A DNA stretch of 21,941 bases from CAYSAA01 sp964428905. Lineage in GTDB: Bacteria; Atribacterota; Phoenicimicrobiia; Phoenicimicrobiales; Stramentimicrobiaceae. Within the stretch, counting starts at the first letter, position 1; the number at the start of each line of letters is the position of its first letter. This document shows, piece by piece, positions 8,051 to 14,555 of the stretch. The translations under genes and the position numbers were made by a program. A model generated the notes under the pieces. It ran no database searches. It saw nothing but the letters and a program-made list of their open reading frames with translations, and was not told the origin of the DNA. The stretch covers positions 1 through 21,941 of the forward strand of contig CAYSAA010000244.1 in assembly GCA_964428905.1 (NCBI GenBank), read 5' to 3'.

Positions 8051-9121
8051 CTAATTTAATAGTTCCTGTATTAATAACGCTCTGTTTAAATTACGCTGCT
8101 CCTGGCCCATTTCCTTACCTTTTAGCAATTGAAGATAACCTGGTTGTATAATCAACATTAAACGGTTAATGGTATCATAACCAACTTTTGCCAATATTCC
8201 CAATTCAATGCCAAACCTTATTTGCAACAATAAATCTAAGGCTTCATTGGTCGAAATCATTTTGGCATTGGTTAAGACACCATAAGCACGCATAACCTGA
8301 TCTTCGATCTTGTGTTTAGAACGAATGATTATCTCTTCCCTTGCTTCCTGTTCTTTTTCTATCAAATGACTGCTCATTAACTCTAATTTTTCAATGATTT
8401 CTGCTTCCTTTAGTCCCAATGTTGATTGGTTGGATACTTGAAATAAGTTTCCTTGAAAATCTGTTCCTTCCCCGTAAAATCCCCTTACTGCATATCCTGC
8501 CTTAGAGACTCTATCCATTAAATCATTTAATCTGTTTTTAACGATTAATGCCGGTAAATGCATCATAACAGAAGCACGCAAACCAGTTCCAACATTCGTG
8601 GGGCAACAGGTCAAAAAGCCTTCATTTTCATTAAAGGCATAGTCTATTGCCTCTCCTATTTGATCATCGTACCAATCAATCAATTCCCATACTTTCTTAA
8701 GTTGAAAACCTGGCTGTATACATTGAATTCGATAATGATCTTCTTCATTCACCATAATGCTGATGACTTCATCAGTATTATAAATAAAAGCACGGTAAGG
8801 ACGATTAAATTGGGCTTGGGCAATACTTATTAACCGTTTTTCAACCAAAAATTGCACATCTATTGCGGTTAGATCGTTTAATCTTATCAGTCTAAAATTT
8901 TTAAACTTTTTATTCTTTTCTACAAACTCCTCACTCTTATCTAAAATTATTCTGAGCTGCTCATCACTCGCCTTAAAAGGAAATGGTATATCTTGTATAT
9001 TTCTAGCCAATCGTATTCTAGAACTCACTACAATATGATTAAGCGGTCCTATCCCTTTTACCCAATGGCCTGTAGTGTCCCTTAATTCCCGAATCAAATT
9101 TTTGTCTTCCTTATCTCCCAT
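8051..9121 (-). CDS. mcsB: Protein arginine kinase McsB
   Basis: McsB phosphorylates arginines on proteins and thereby marks them for ClpC-ClpP; it is related to phosphagen kinases. Conserved features are VSSRIRLARN (32-41), the catalytic acidic loop NEEDHYRIQ (125-133), CPTNVGTGLRASV (173-185) and the long nucleotide-binding stretch beginning YGEGTDFQGNLFQVSNQSTL near 216. Length 356 is normal. The C-terminal allosteric phospho-arginine pocket, RDxxRA in characterised McsB, reads RNLNRA here (343-348), with Asn replacing Asp. Its start overlaps the end of mcsA by 11 bases, consistent with coupled translation of a kinase and its activator. Confidence 0.97.
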   Translation of the reverse strand: MGDKEDKNLIRELRDTTGHWVKGIGPLNHIVVSSRIRLARNIQDIPFPFKASDEQLRIILDKSEEFVEKNKKFKNFRLIRLNDLTAIDVQFLVEKRLISIAQAQFNRPYRAFIYNTDEVISIMVNEEDHYRIQCIQPGFQLKKVWELIDWYDDQIGEAIDYAFNENEGFLTCCPTNVGTGLRASVMMHLPALIVKNRLNDLMDRVSKAGYAVRGFYGEGTDFQGNLFQVSNQSTLGLKEAEIIEKLELMSSHLIEKEQEAREEIIIRSKHKIEDQVMRAYGVLTNAKMISTNEALDLLLQIRFGIELGILAKVGYDTINRLMLIIQPGYLQLLKGKEMGQEQRNLNRALLIQELLN

Positions 9122-9653
9122 TATCCCTCATCCTTATTCGCTCTTCTTCCTCAATGATTTCATCTCTCAGCATTGCCGCTTTTTCGTATTCTTCTTTCAA
9201 AACTGCCTGCTGCAATTCATTCTTAATTTCCTTAATTCTTTGCAATTGACTAAAATGTTCCTTAATGGCAATCGGAACTTTACCGGTATGCTGGGAATGC
9301 CCGTGCAATCGACCCAAAAGTGGATTTAACTGTTTCCGAAAAACTTCATAGCATTGACTGCAGCCAAGCTTTCCAGTTTGCAGAAATTCACCATAAGTCA
9401 TTCCACAATTAGGACATTTTTCCCCTGCTGCACTAATGGAAATATTTTCTTCCCTACCGTATTTAGCAAATGCATCTAAAAGACTACTTAATATTTCACT
9501 TATATTATTTTGAGAAAAAGAAAAAGATACTACGGTATTCCCTAAAAGATAGTTGGCACACTCGTTGCAAACATGAAGTTCGGTCTTATTCATTCCCACA
9601 ACTCTCACAATGGTTACAGTAGCTTCATTCTTTTTACATATTTGACATAACAT
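9111..9653 (-). CDS. mcsA: McsA, zinc-finger and UVR-domain activator of McsB
   Basis: McsA activates the arginine kinase McsB and helps target substrates to ClpC. Two pairs of CxxC motifs at the N-terminus (MLCQIC near 1-6 and HVCNEC near 29-34) and two more in KCPNCG and GCSQC fit zinc binding. The C-terminus has a UVR motif (VLKEEYEKAAMLRDEIIEEE). An upstream in-frame TTG at 9695 is unlikely because it overlaps the -10 box of the promoter at 9695-9724. The ATG at 9653 has an AGAAGG ribosome site (9664-9669) and begins MLCQIC, as McsA proteins usually do, giving 180 residues. It lies 72 bases after the CsoR-like gene and overlaps mcsB. Confidence 0.95.
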   Translation of the reverse strand: MLCQICKKNEATVTIVRVVGMNKTELHVCNECANYLLGNTVVSFSFSQNNISEILSSLLDAFAKYGREENISISAAGEKCPNCGMTYGEFLQTGKLGCSQCYEVFRKQLNPLLGRLHGHSQHTGKVPIAIKEHFSQLQRIKEIKNELQQAVLKEEYEKAAMLRDEIIEEEERIRMRDNGR

Positions 9654-9694
9654 AGATAACAAACCTTCTTTTTCACTTAAATGGTTTTCGCTCA

Positions 9695-9724
9695 ATTATA
9701 GGATATAGAACAAAATATTGTCAA
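9695..9724 (-). promoter_or_regulatory. Sigma-A-type promoter of the mcsA-mcsB-clpC genes
   Basis: The minus strand shows a perfect TTGACA (9719-9724) and a perfect TATAAT (9695-9700) separated by 18 bases. Transcription would start near 9688, giving a leader of about 35 bases to the mcsA ATG. The -35 box ends 2 bases from the csoR stop codon. I searched around it for the CtsR tandem heptamer GGTCAAA and for a CIRCE-like inverted repeat and saw neither. Confidence 0.75.
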
Positions 9725-9725
9725 T

Positions 9726-10010
9726 TTACCGGACAAATTTTATAATTAAATCAATCACTTCATCTAAAGTATTCTGAGAAAAAGACATCTCTTCAGAAAA
9801 ATGAAAACAGGAATAAACCTCTTTTTCAAGTATTAATTTATTGATGCGATGCAAAGCAGCCTTAACTGCTGACACTTGCATTAGAATATCTTCACAGGAC
9901 CGATTATCAAGAACCATTCCCTGTATTCCTCTAATTTGCCCTTCTATCTTCTTTAAACGTCTTACTATATTAATCTTATTTATTTCATCAATTTCAAACT
10001 CTTTTGACAT
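9726..10010 (-). CDS. CsoR/RcnR-family transcriptional repressor (possibly CstR-like)
   Basis: This small all-helical DNA-binding protein has 94 residues and the family core RRLKKIEGQIRGIQGMV and SCEDILMQVSAVKAALHRIN. In CsoR, Cys-x24-His-x3-Cys binds Cu(I). Here the equivalent positions are Cys39, Glu64 and Cys68, with the same 29-residue spacing between cysteines, so the histidine is missing. Retaining both cysteines without the histidine resembles CstR, the persulfide-sensing branch, more than copper sensors; this is inference, and other metals cannot be excluded. An inverted repeat of CsoR type lies 9 bases before the ATG under a consensus promoter, so autoregulation is likely. It occupies the place of ctsR in Firmicutes mcsA-mcsB-clpC operons. 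The ribosome site is weak (AGAAG). Confidence 0.9.
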   Translation of the reverse strand: MSKEFEIDEINKINIVRRLKKIEGQIRGIQGMVLDNRSCEDILMQVSAVKAALHRINKLILEKEVYSCFHFSEEMSFSQNTLDEVIDLIIKFVR

Positions 10011-10018
10011 ATTCTTCT

Positions 10019-10035
10019 ATACCCCCCTAGGGTAT
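10019..10035 (-). promoter_or_regulatory. Candidate CsoR-type operator (inverted repeat)
   Basis: The plus strand reads ATACCC, five bases CCCTA, then GGGTAT, a 17-base inverted repeat with C/G tracts flanked by AT ends, as in known CsoR/CstR operators. It lies between the -10 box (10040-10045) and the start codon (10010), overlapping the expected transcription start, so a bound repressor would block initiation. Family knowledge supports the assignment; binding is inferred. Confidence 0.75.
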
Positions 10036-10039
10036 CTCA

Positions 10040-10067
10040 ATTATACAACACAATTGCTTTTTGTCAA
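10040..10067 (-). promoter_or_regulatory. Consensus promoter of the CsoR-like gene
   Basis: The minus strand has TTGACA (10062-10067), 16 bases, then TATAAT (10040-10045), both perfect matches to the sigma-A consensus. The operator begins 4 bases after the -10 box. This is the expected layout for a repressed, strong promoter. Read-through could also supply mcsA, mcsB and clpC. Confidence 0.82.
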
Positions 10068-10126
10068 TTATAAAATAATATTCTTCAATTTGATATTTAA
10101 TATTTTTGGAGAATTGCTATTTGTCA
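10052..10126. repeat. Pair of 15-base direct repeats 60 bases apart
   Basis: AATTGCTTTTTGTCA at 10052-10066 and AATTGCTATTTGTCA at 10112-10126 differ at one base. The first copy includes most of the -35 box of the CsoR-like gene promoter. The second is not followed by a good -10 box on the minus strand. It may be a duplicated promoter fragment or chance similarity in AT-rich sequence. Confidence 0.4.
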
Positions 10127-10159
10127 GGACATTTTTTTAGATCGTAAAATATGTTGATT

Positions 10160-10200
10160 GGATTTTTTATAGATTAGTATGGACTAATAATGAAAAATCC
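10160..10200. repeat. 41-base imperfect palindrome
   Basis: The ends GGATTTTT and AAAAATCC pair, and the centre ATTAGT (10173-10178) pairs with ACTAAT (10183-10188) around the loop ATGG, with a small internal bulge between. Neither strand has a T run after it, so it is not a classic intrinsic terminator. It could be a protein-binding palindrome, a weak RNA stem or the remnant of a small mobile element. Confidence 0.5.
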
Positions 10201-10280
10201 CTTACTTACAGTTATCCTAAATGTATTTTAGTCATAACTTTATGGGCTAGGCAGTTTGTCATTTCGGAATCTGTTTTAGA

Positions 10281-10310
10281 GGCTTCGTAAAGCCACCCGC
10301 TATGCGGGTG
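10281..10310. repeat. Tandem GC-rich double hairpin (REP-like)
   Basis: GGCTT-CGTA-AAGCC (10281-10294) is followed, sharing one base, by CACCCGC-TAT-GCGGGTG (10294-10310). Both stems are perfect, and they are strikingly GC-rich in an AT-rich spacer. No T run follows on either strand, which argues against a terminator. The form recalls REP elements or the end hairpins of IS200/IS605-type elements, but no transposase is present here. Confidence 0.5.
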
Positions 10311-10332
10311 CGGTATTTGCTTTCGTAGTATT

Positions 10333-10360
10333 ATTATCTGTAATTTGAAAACCGTGTCAA
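10333..10360 (-). promoter_or_regulatory. Possible promoter facing into the pgk-csoR spacer
   Basis: The minus strand has TTGACA (10355-10360), 16 bases, then GATAAT (10333-10338). Transcription would begin near 10326 and run through the double hairpin at 10281-10310. No gene follows for some 300 bases, so the product would be a non-coding RNA or a long leader. AT-rich sequence easily gives such matches, so this is tentative. Confidence 0.3.
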
Positions 10361-10471
10361 CATATAAAAATGATCTATTTCTTTTGTATTCAGTAGATTG
10401 ATATTTTCTTCACGTTATACGGTATAAGATATATGGTGTACAGATTTTACCTCAATACACACGATGCAATA

Positions 10472-11680
10472 CTATTTCTTAAGTACTTCTATCCCTGGTA
10501 AATTCCTTCCACTGAGAAATTCCAGCGAAGCCCCTCCACCTGTTGAGATATGGGAAATTTTATCAGCTAAGCCGCATTTGTTAATAGCAGCTATGGAATC
10601 ACCACCGCCAACAACAGAAAAGACTTCTTTATCTAAACTGGCAATTTTATTAGCAATCTGATTTGTTCCTTGAGCAAATTGTTCCATTTCAAATACCCCT
10701 AAAGGTCCATTCCAAAAAATTGTCTTGGCATTTTCAATTTTTTGCTTAAATAACTCAATCGTAACTTCCCCAATGTCCATCCCTATCATATCTTTTTCCA
10801 TCTTGTCTATAGATATATTGAAGCTCTCAGCATCTGCTTTAAACTTTCTGGAGGCAAGGATATCCTTCGGAATTATAATTTCTTTATTATTTTTCCTGGC
10901 TTCATTACTTAATTTTTTAATATAATCAATAAAATCTTTTTCTAAAATTGACTTTCCTACTTCATAACCTTCAGCAGCTAAAAAGGTGTAGACCATTCCA
11001 CCTCCAATCAATAAAGCATCACAAATCTCTAAAAGCTTTTCCAATACCTCTATCTTATCTGATACTTTTGCACCGCCAATAATTGAAATAAAAGGTCTTT
11101 CAGGTTCCGAAAGCAGCTTGGCCAGTGATTTTACTTCTTTCGCCATCAAAAAACCGGCAAAGGAAGGCAAGTAAGAAGCCACTCCAACCGTAGAGGCATG
11201 CGCTCTATGAGCAGCACCAAAAGCATCATTAACATATATGTCTGCCAGAGAAGCAAGCTTTTTGGAAAAAATTGGGTCATTCTGTTTCTCCTCTTGATGA
11301 AAACGTAAATTTTCCAATAAAACAATTTCTCCAGCCTTTAATTCAGTTACAATTTTTTGCACTTCTTCTCCCACACAATCATCCAGCTTAATTACTTTTC
11401 TCCTTAATAAATCTCCTAAATGTGTTGCTACCGGGTTTAACCTCAGTTTGTCAACAATTTTACCTTCAGGTCTCCCTAAATGACTCATGAGAATGATAGC
11501 ACAATGATGGGATAATAGGTATTCTATCGTATTCAAAGCAGCGATAATTCTGGTATCATCGCTAATTTGTAAATCATCATCCAGAGGGACATTAAAATCG
11601 ACTCTGACTAATGCTTTTTTATTTTCTAATTCATCTTCTTTGAGATCTTCCAAGTATGATAATGATTGATATTTTGCCAT
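10472..11680 (-). CDS. pgk: Phosphoglycerate kinase
   Basis: This glycolytic enzyme transfers phosphate from 1,3-bisphosphoglycerate to ADP in the cytoplasm, making ATP. Signatures include KKALVRVDFNVPLD near residues 22-35, the substrate-binding SHLGRPEGK, NDAFGAAHRAHAS, GGAKVSDKIEVLEKLL in the hinge region and the C-terminal GGGDSIAAI phosphate-binding loop. Length 402 is normal. The ATG follows GAAGGAGA. It is the last gene of the right block, separated by 88 bases from the DUF554 gene, and is not next to gap or tpi within this window. I see no clear promoter or terminator around it. Confidence 0.99.
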   Translation of the reverse strand: MAKYQSLSYLEDLKEDELENKKALVRVDFNVPLDDDLQISDDTRIIAALNTIEYLLSHHCAIILMSHLGRPEGKIVDKLRLNPVATHLGDLLRRKVIKLDDCVGEEVQKIVTELKAGEIVLLENLRFHQEEKQNDPIFSKKLASLADIYVNDAFGAAHRAHASTVGVASYLPSFAGFLMAKEVKSLAKLLSEPERPFISIIGGAKVSDKIEVLEKLLEICDALLIGGGMVYTFLAAEGYEVGKSILEKDFIDYIKKLSNEARKNNKEIIIPKDILASRKFKADAESFNISIDKMEKDMIGMDIGEVTIELFKQKIENAKTIFWNGPLGVFEMEQFAQGTNQIANKIASLDKEVFSVVGGGDSIAAINKCGLADKISHISTGGGASLEFLSGRNLPGIEVLKK

Positions 11681-11768
11681 TATTTTTTCTCCTTCTACTA
11701 TTGCTTTATTTTACTATTCATTCTTACTCATAAAGTTAACACTCTAATTATGATTGATTTACTAAAAG

Positions 11769-12452
11769 CTAAAGCTTGATTGCTGTAAGAAACAGAATAA
11801 TTAATAAAGAAGGCAATACATTCGCTACTTTTATTTTTTTTATTTCCAGTATACCTAAAGCAAGTCCAATAATCAGTATTCCACCCACTGCTGTCATTTC
11901 ATTTATCATTTCAGGGGTAATCCAATTTTTAGCCAGATAAGCAATTTGGGTAATGGTACCCTGGTAGATAAAAACAGGAATAGTAGAAAATATAACTCCT
12001 ATTCCTAATGAAGCAGTAAAGATAATTGAGGAAATGCCATCTAAGGCAGATTTTGCTAATAAAATGTCCGGATTCCCATTAATTCCTTCTTCAATAGCAC
12101 CCATTACAGCCATTGATCCAACACAATAAAGCAAGCTTGCCGTAATAAATCCTTCAGTAAATCTTTCCTTTCCCTTCTGTTGTTGAAATAACTCCTTAAT
12201 CCGATTACCTAATCGATCCAATCTCTTTTCAATATCGATAGTTTCTCCAATAATACCACCGAAAACCAAAGATAAAATAATCAATAAAACTTCACTACCC
12301 TGAATTGCCATCTGGATACCTATCATAAAAGTAACCAGACCAATACCTTGAAAAAGAATAACACTAATTCGTTCAGGAAAATGACCTTTTAGAATTAATC
12401 CAATCATACAGCCCATAATAATAGCCAAGCTGTTGATAGTAGTTCCAATCAT
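11769..12452 (-). CDS. DUF554 family membrane protein (YdfK/YqgA-like)
   Basis: This 227-residue integral membrane protein has about six or seven hydrophobic helices. It matches the DUF554 pattern: an N-terminal MIGTTINSLAIIMGCMIG, the helix-breaking GGIIGETIDIEKRLDRLGNR, and the conserved stretches LLYCVGSMAVMGAIEEG and KSALDGISSIIFTASLGIGV. The family is widespread in bacteria and thought to include transporters, but its substrate is unknown. The ATG at 12452 follows a G-rich ribosome site (GGGGG, 4 bases away). It lies 30 bases after the DUF5668-like gene, in the same direction. Confidence 0.88.
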   Translation of the reverse strand: MIGTTINSLAIIMGCMIGLILKGHFPERISVILFQGIGLVTFMIGIQMAIQGSEVLLIILSLVFGGIIGETIDIEKRLDRLGNRIKELFQQQKGKERFTEGFITASLLYCVGSMAVMGAIEEGINGNPDILLAKSALDGISSIIFTASLGIGVIFSTIPVFIYQGTITQIAYLAKNWITPEMINEMTAVGGILIIGLALGILEIKKIKVANVLPSLLIILFLTAIKL

Positions 12453-12482
12453 ACAGCCCCCATCACTATCCTATTAAACCAT

Positions 12483-12884
12483 CTATATAATTTCATCATC
12501 CTGTATGACGACTTCTTTCTTTCCTTTGAGCTCTTTATTACTACTTGTTATGCGACCCAATCTGGGATACCTAAAAATCTGGTCAATACCTATAGCAATG
12601 ACAATAACCGGCCAATATTTCCATATCGTTTCTGGCCAACTGTAGAGTTCAAAATTCTTCACTAGAAACAGAGTCCCGATTGCCAATAAAATAACACCAA
12701 AAAAGATAGACTTTTTCTGAAATAACTCTATCAATCCCCATAGTATGATCAGAATAGGCCAAAATAGCCAGACATTTTCCCATACTTCTATTCCAAACAC
12801 ATTTTCCAGCAAAAATATAATGCCGATAATAAAAATAATTAAACCAAAAAACCATTGACCTGACTTTCTTCTCTCAATATTCAT
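12483..12884 (-). CDS. Small membrane protein with LiaI-LiaF-like transmembrane region (DUF5668)
   Basis: This protein of 133 residues has four hydrophobic segments in two similar halves: WFFGLIIFIIGIIFLLENVF with WLFWPILIILWGLIEL, then IFFGVILLAIGTLFLVKN with YWPVIVIAIGIDQIF. The repeated W-x-x-W/YWP-(I/V)-hydrophobic pattern is typical of the LiaI-LiaF-like transmembrane region. The charged C-terminal tail (KELKGKKEVVIQDDEII) lacks the LiaF cell-wall domain. Related proteins take part in envelope-stress sensing in Firmicutes, but no role can be assigned here. AAGGGG precedes the ATG by about 10 bases. Confidence 0.75.
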   Translation of the reverse strand: MNIERRKSGQWFFGLIIFIIGIIFLLENVFGIEVWENVWLFWPILIILWGLIELFQKKSIFFGVILLAIGTLFLVKNFELYSWPETIWKYWPVIVIAIGIDQIFRYPRLGRITSSNKELKGKKEVVIQDDEII

Positions 12885-12945
12885 TCGTTAACTACCCCTT
12901 TCTTTATTTTATTGAGGCATAAATACAATTTTAGATATTCCAGAA

Positions 12946-13299
12946 CTATTTCTTAAAAGGAATCCTCTCTGCTTCCTGCCAGATATATTCTAAATGATAA
13001 TAATCTCTTTTCTCTTCAGAGAAAATATGAATGACTACATCTCCACAATCGAGCAAAACCCATCCTGTATAATGACTGCCTTCGTAATTCAAATTCCTTT
13101 TAATATCATTTTCTTTGACTTTCTTTACAATTGTATTGGAAAGTGTTTTTAAATGTGAAGGGGATTGGGCAGTGGAAATGATGAAATAGTCAGCAATAAA
13201 AGAGATTTTTTTGATATTCAGAATCATAATATCTTTTGCTTTTTTTTCATCTAGCACGCCAGCAAATAAAATAGCTATATCTTTGGAATTATTTTTCAA
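12946..13299 (-). CDS. rsfS: Ribosome silencing factor RsfS (YbeB/Iojap family)
   Basis: RsfS binds ribosomal protein L14 (uL14) and prevents joining of the 30S and 50S subunits when nutrients are scarce. The 117-residue protein shows the family core: KKAKDIMILNI, ADYFIISTAQSPSHLKTL, NYEGSHYTGWVLLDCGDVVI and HIFSEEKRDYYHLEYIW. The start is a TTG with a strong AAGGAG ribosome site 8 bases upstream, and no nearby ATG fits. It follows nadD, yqeK and the LCP gene, an order seen in many Firmicutes. Confidence 0.97.
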   Translation of the reverse strand: MKNNSKDIAILFAGVLDEKKAKDIMILNIKKISFIADYFIISTAQSPSHLKTLSNTIVKKVKENDIKRNLNYEGSHYTGWVLLDCGDVVIHIFSEEKRDYYHLEYIWQEAERIPFKK

Positions 13300-13391
13300 T
13301 AAGATGGCTCCTTTTATCTTATTTAACTATTATTTAAAATAAAAAACGGATTACCCTAAATATCATCAACAATACATACCAAATTGCTTTT

Positions 13392-14555
13392 TTAGTATAC
13401 CATATTTTTACCTATTATTATAGTCATATCCAGCTCATTGCAGGTTTGCTCCCTCCGAACCACTTCTACATCATGCCATATTTGACCCAGGTATTCATCT
13501 ACCTTAATTTCCTTAGAATAGATTATTAAAATGGTTTTTTGATAATCAAAACGGTCAGCATTATCAATATTCACCACATTAAATCCTAATTCTTCCATTT
13601 CGCTGGCTACACGATGGGCTATACCTGGAACCTTATTTCCGTTTAATACTTCAACATTAAGTCCTCTATGTTTGTTTTCGATTAAATATTGGACCCTTCT
13701 TTTAACCTTCTGCTCATCCGCTATCAGATAGCTGACTCCATCTATATATTGGGGTTCACCCTGGATGGTCTCAACCCATATTTTTTCTCTATTTACATCT
13801 TTCATTAATTTCGCCAGAGACATTATTTCATTGCCGTCCATATTGGTATTGATATATTCTGTTAGATTGGCCACAATGTTCGGAATTTTGATCATACTAC
13901 TAAAATCCATGATCTTATCGATCACGGCATTGATCAATTTTTGTTGTCTTTGTATTCTTCCCAAGTCCCCTAATGGATCAAATCTAAATCGAACATATTC
14001 TAATGCTTTTTCACCGTCTAAGATCTGCTGTCCACTGTGCAGATTAATTTTTAACGATCCTGCCTGGTCAACATAATACATATCTTTTTCAACATTGACA
14101 CTAACCCCACCAATGGCATCAATTACATATTGAAATCCCTCAAAATCAATCACTCCATAATAATGAATAGACAAACCCATGAAATCCTCTATCGCTCTTT
14201 CTAATAATTCAATGCCACCATAAGCAAAAGCGTGATTTATTTTATCCATTCCTTTTCCCGGAATCATTACCCTCATATCTCTGGGTATGGAAAATAGTAC
14301 AGTATCTTTAGTTTTTGGCGAAAGACTTAAAATAAGAATGGTATCTGCTCTACCCTGACTTTCATCATTATCTGTACCAACGGCTAAAATATTTAATCGT
14401 TCATAAGCTAAAATGTCTGAACCAAAAAAAGGTATCAGGTTAAAGAAATATAAAAATACCAAACAGGCAGCCACTAAGAAAATGAGTATTGCTACCTGAA
14501 AATACTTTTTTTTACTTTTTTTCTTTAATTCATTTTTTTTCTCTGATCTTCCCAT
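13392..14555 (-). CDS. LytR-CpsA-Psr (LCP) family envelope glycopolymer transferase
   Basis: LCP proteins attach lipid-linked glycopolymers to peptidoglycan or other envelope acceptors on the outer face of the membrane. A basic N-terminus and one transmembrane helix (about residues 19-41) precede the LCP domain (about 50-210). Landmarks are NILAVGTDNDESQGRADTIL, SIPRDMRV, the YGVIDFEGFQYVIDAIGGV stretch, EKALEYVRFR and GDLGRIQRQQ; these include the arginines and aspartates that bind the pyrophosphate lipid. A C-terminal LytR_C-type domain (VEVLNGNKVPGIAHRVASEM) follows near 300-370. Length 387 is normal. The first codons overlap yqeK by 26 bases. GAGGT lies 11 bases before the ATG. Confidence 0.94.
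   Translation of the reverse strand: MGRSEKKNELKKKSKKKYFQVAILIFLVAACLVFLYFFNLIPFFGSDILAYERLNILAVGTDNDESQGRADTILILSLSPKTKDTVLFSIPRDMRVMIPGKGMDKINHAFAYGGIELLERAIEDFMGLSIHYYGVIDFEGFQYVIDAIGGVSVNVEKDMYYVDQAGSLKINLHSGQQILDGEKALEYVRFRFDPLGDLGRIQRQQKLINAVIDKIMDFSSMIKIPNIVANLTEYINTNMDGNEIMSLAKLMKDVNREKIWVETIQGEPQYIDGVSYLIADEQKVKRRVQYLIENKHRGLNVEVLNGNKVPGIAHRVASEMEELGFNVVNIDNADRFDYQKTILIIYSKEIKVDEYLGQIWHDVEVVRREQTCNELDMTIIIGKNMVY

Larger units (their letters stand above)
10068..10471. other. Longest intergenic spacer, no gene found
   Basis: About 400 bases separate the promoter of the CsoR-like gene from the end of pgk. No frame on either strand has a credible protein with a ribosome site. The spacer holds the second direct-repeat copy (10112-10126), a 41-base imperfect palindrome (10160-10200), a GC-rich double hairpin (10281-10310) and a promoter-like pair (10333-10360). 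I found no hairpin followed by a run of T that would terminate pgk. It marks the border between the two gene blocks. Confidence 0.6.

Noticed and set aside
9841..10140. Plus-strand open frame of 99 codons
   Set aside because: It is antisense to the CsoR-like gene, crosses its promoter and operator, and shows no ribosome site.
12649..12855. Minus-strand open frame of 68 codons
   Set aside because: It is another frame of the DUF5668-like gene, whose membrane-helix pattern is convincing.
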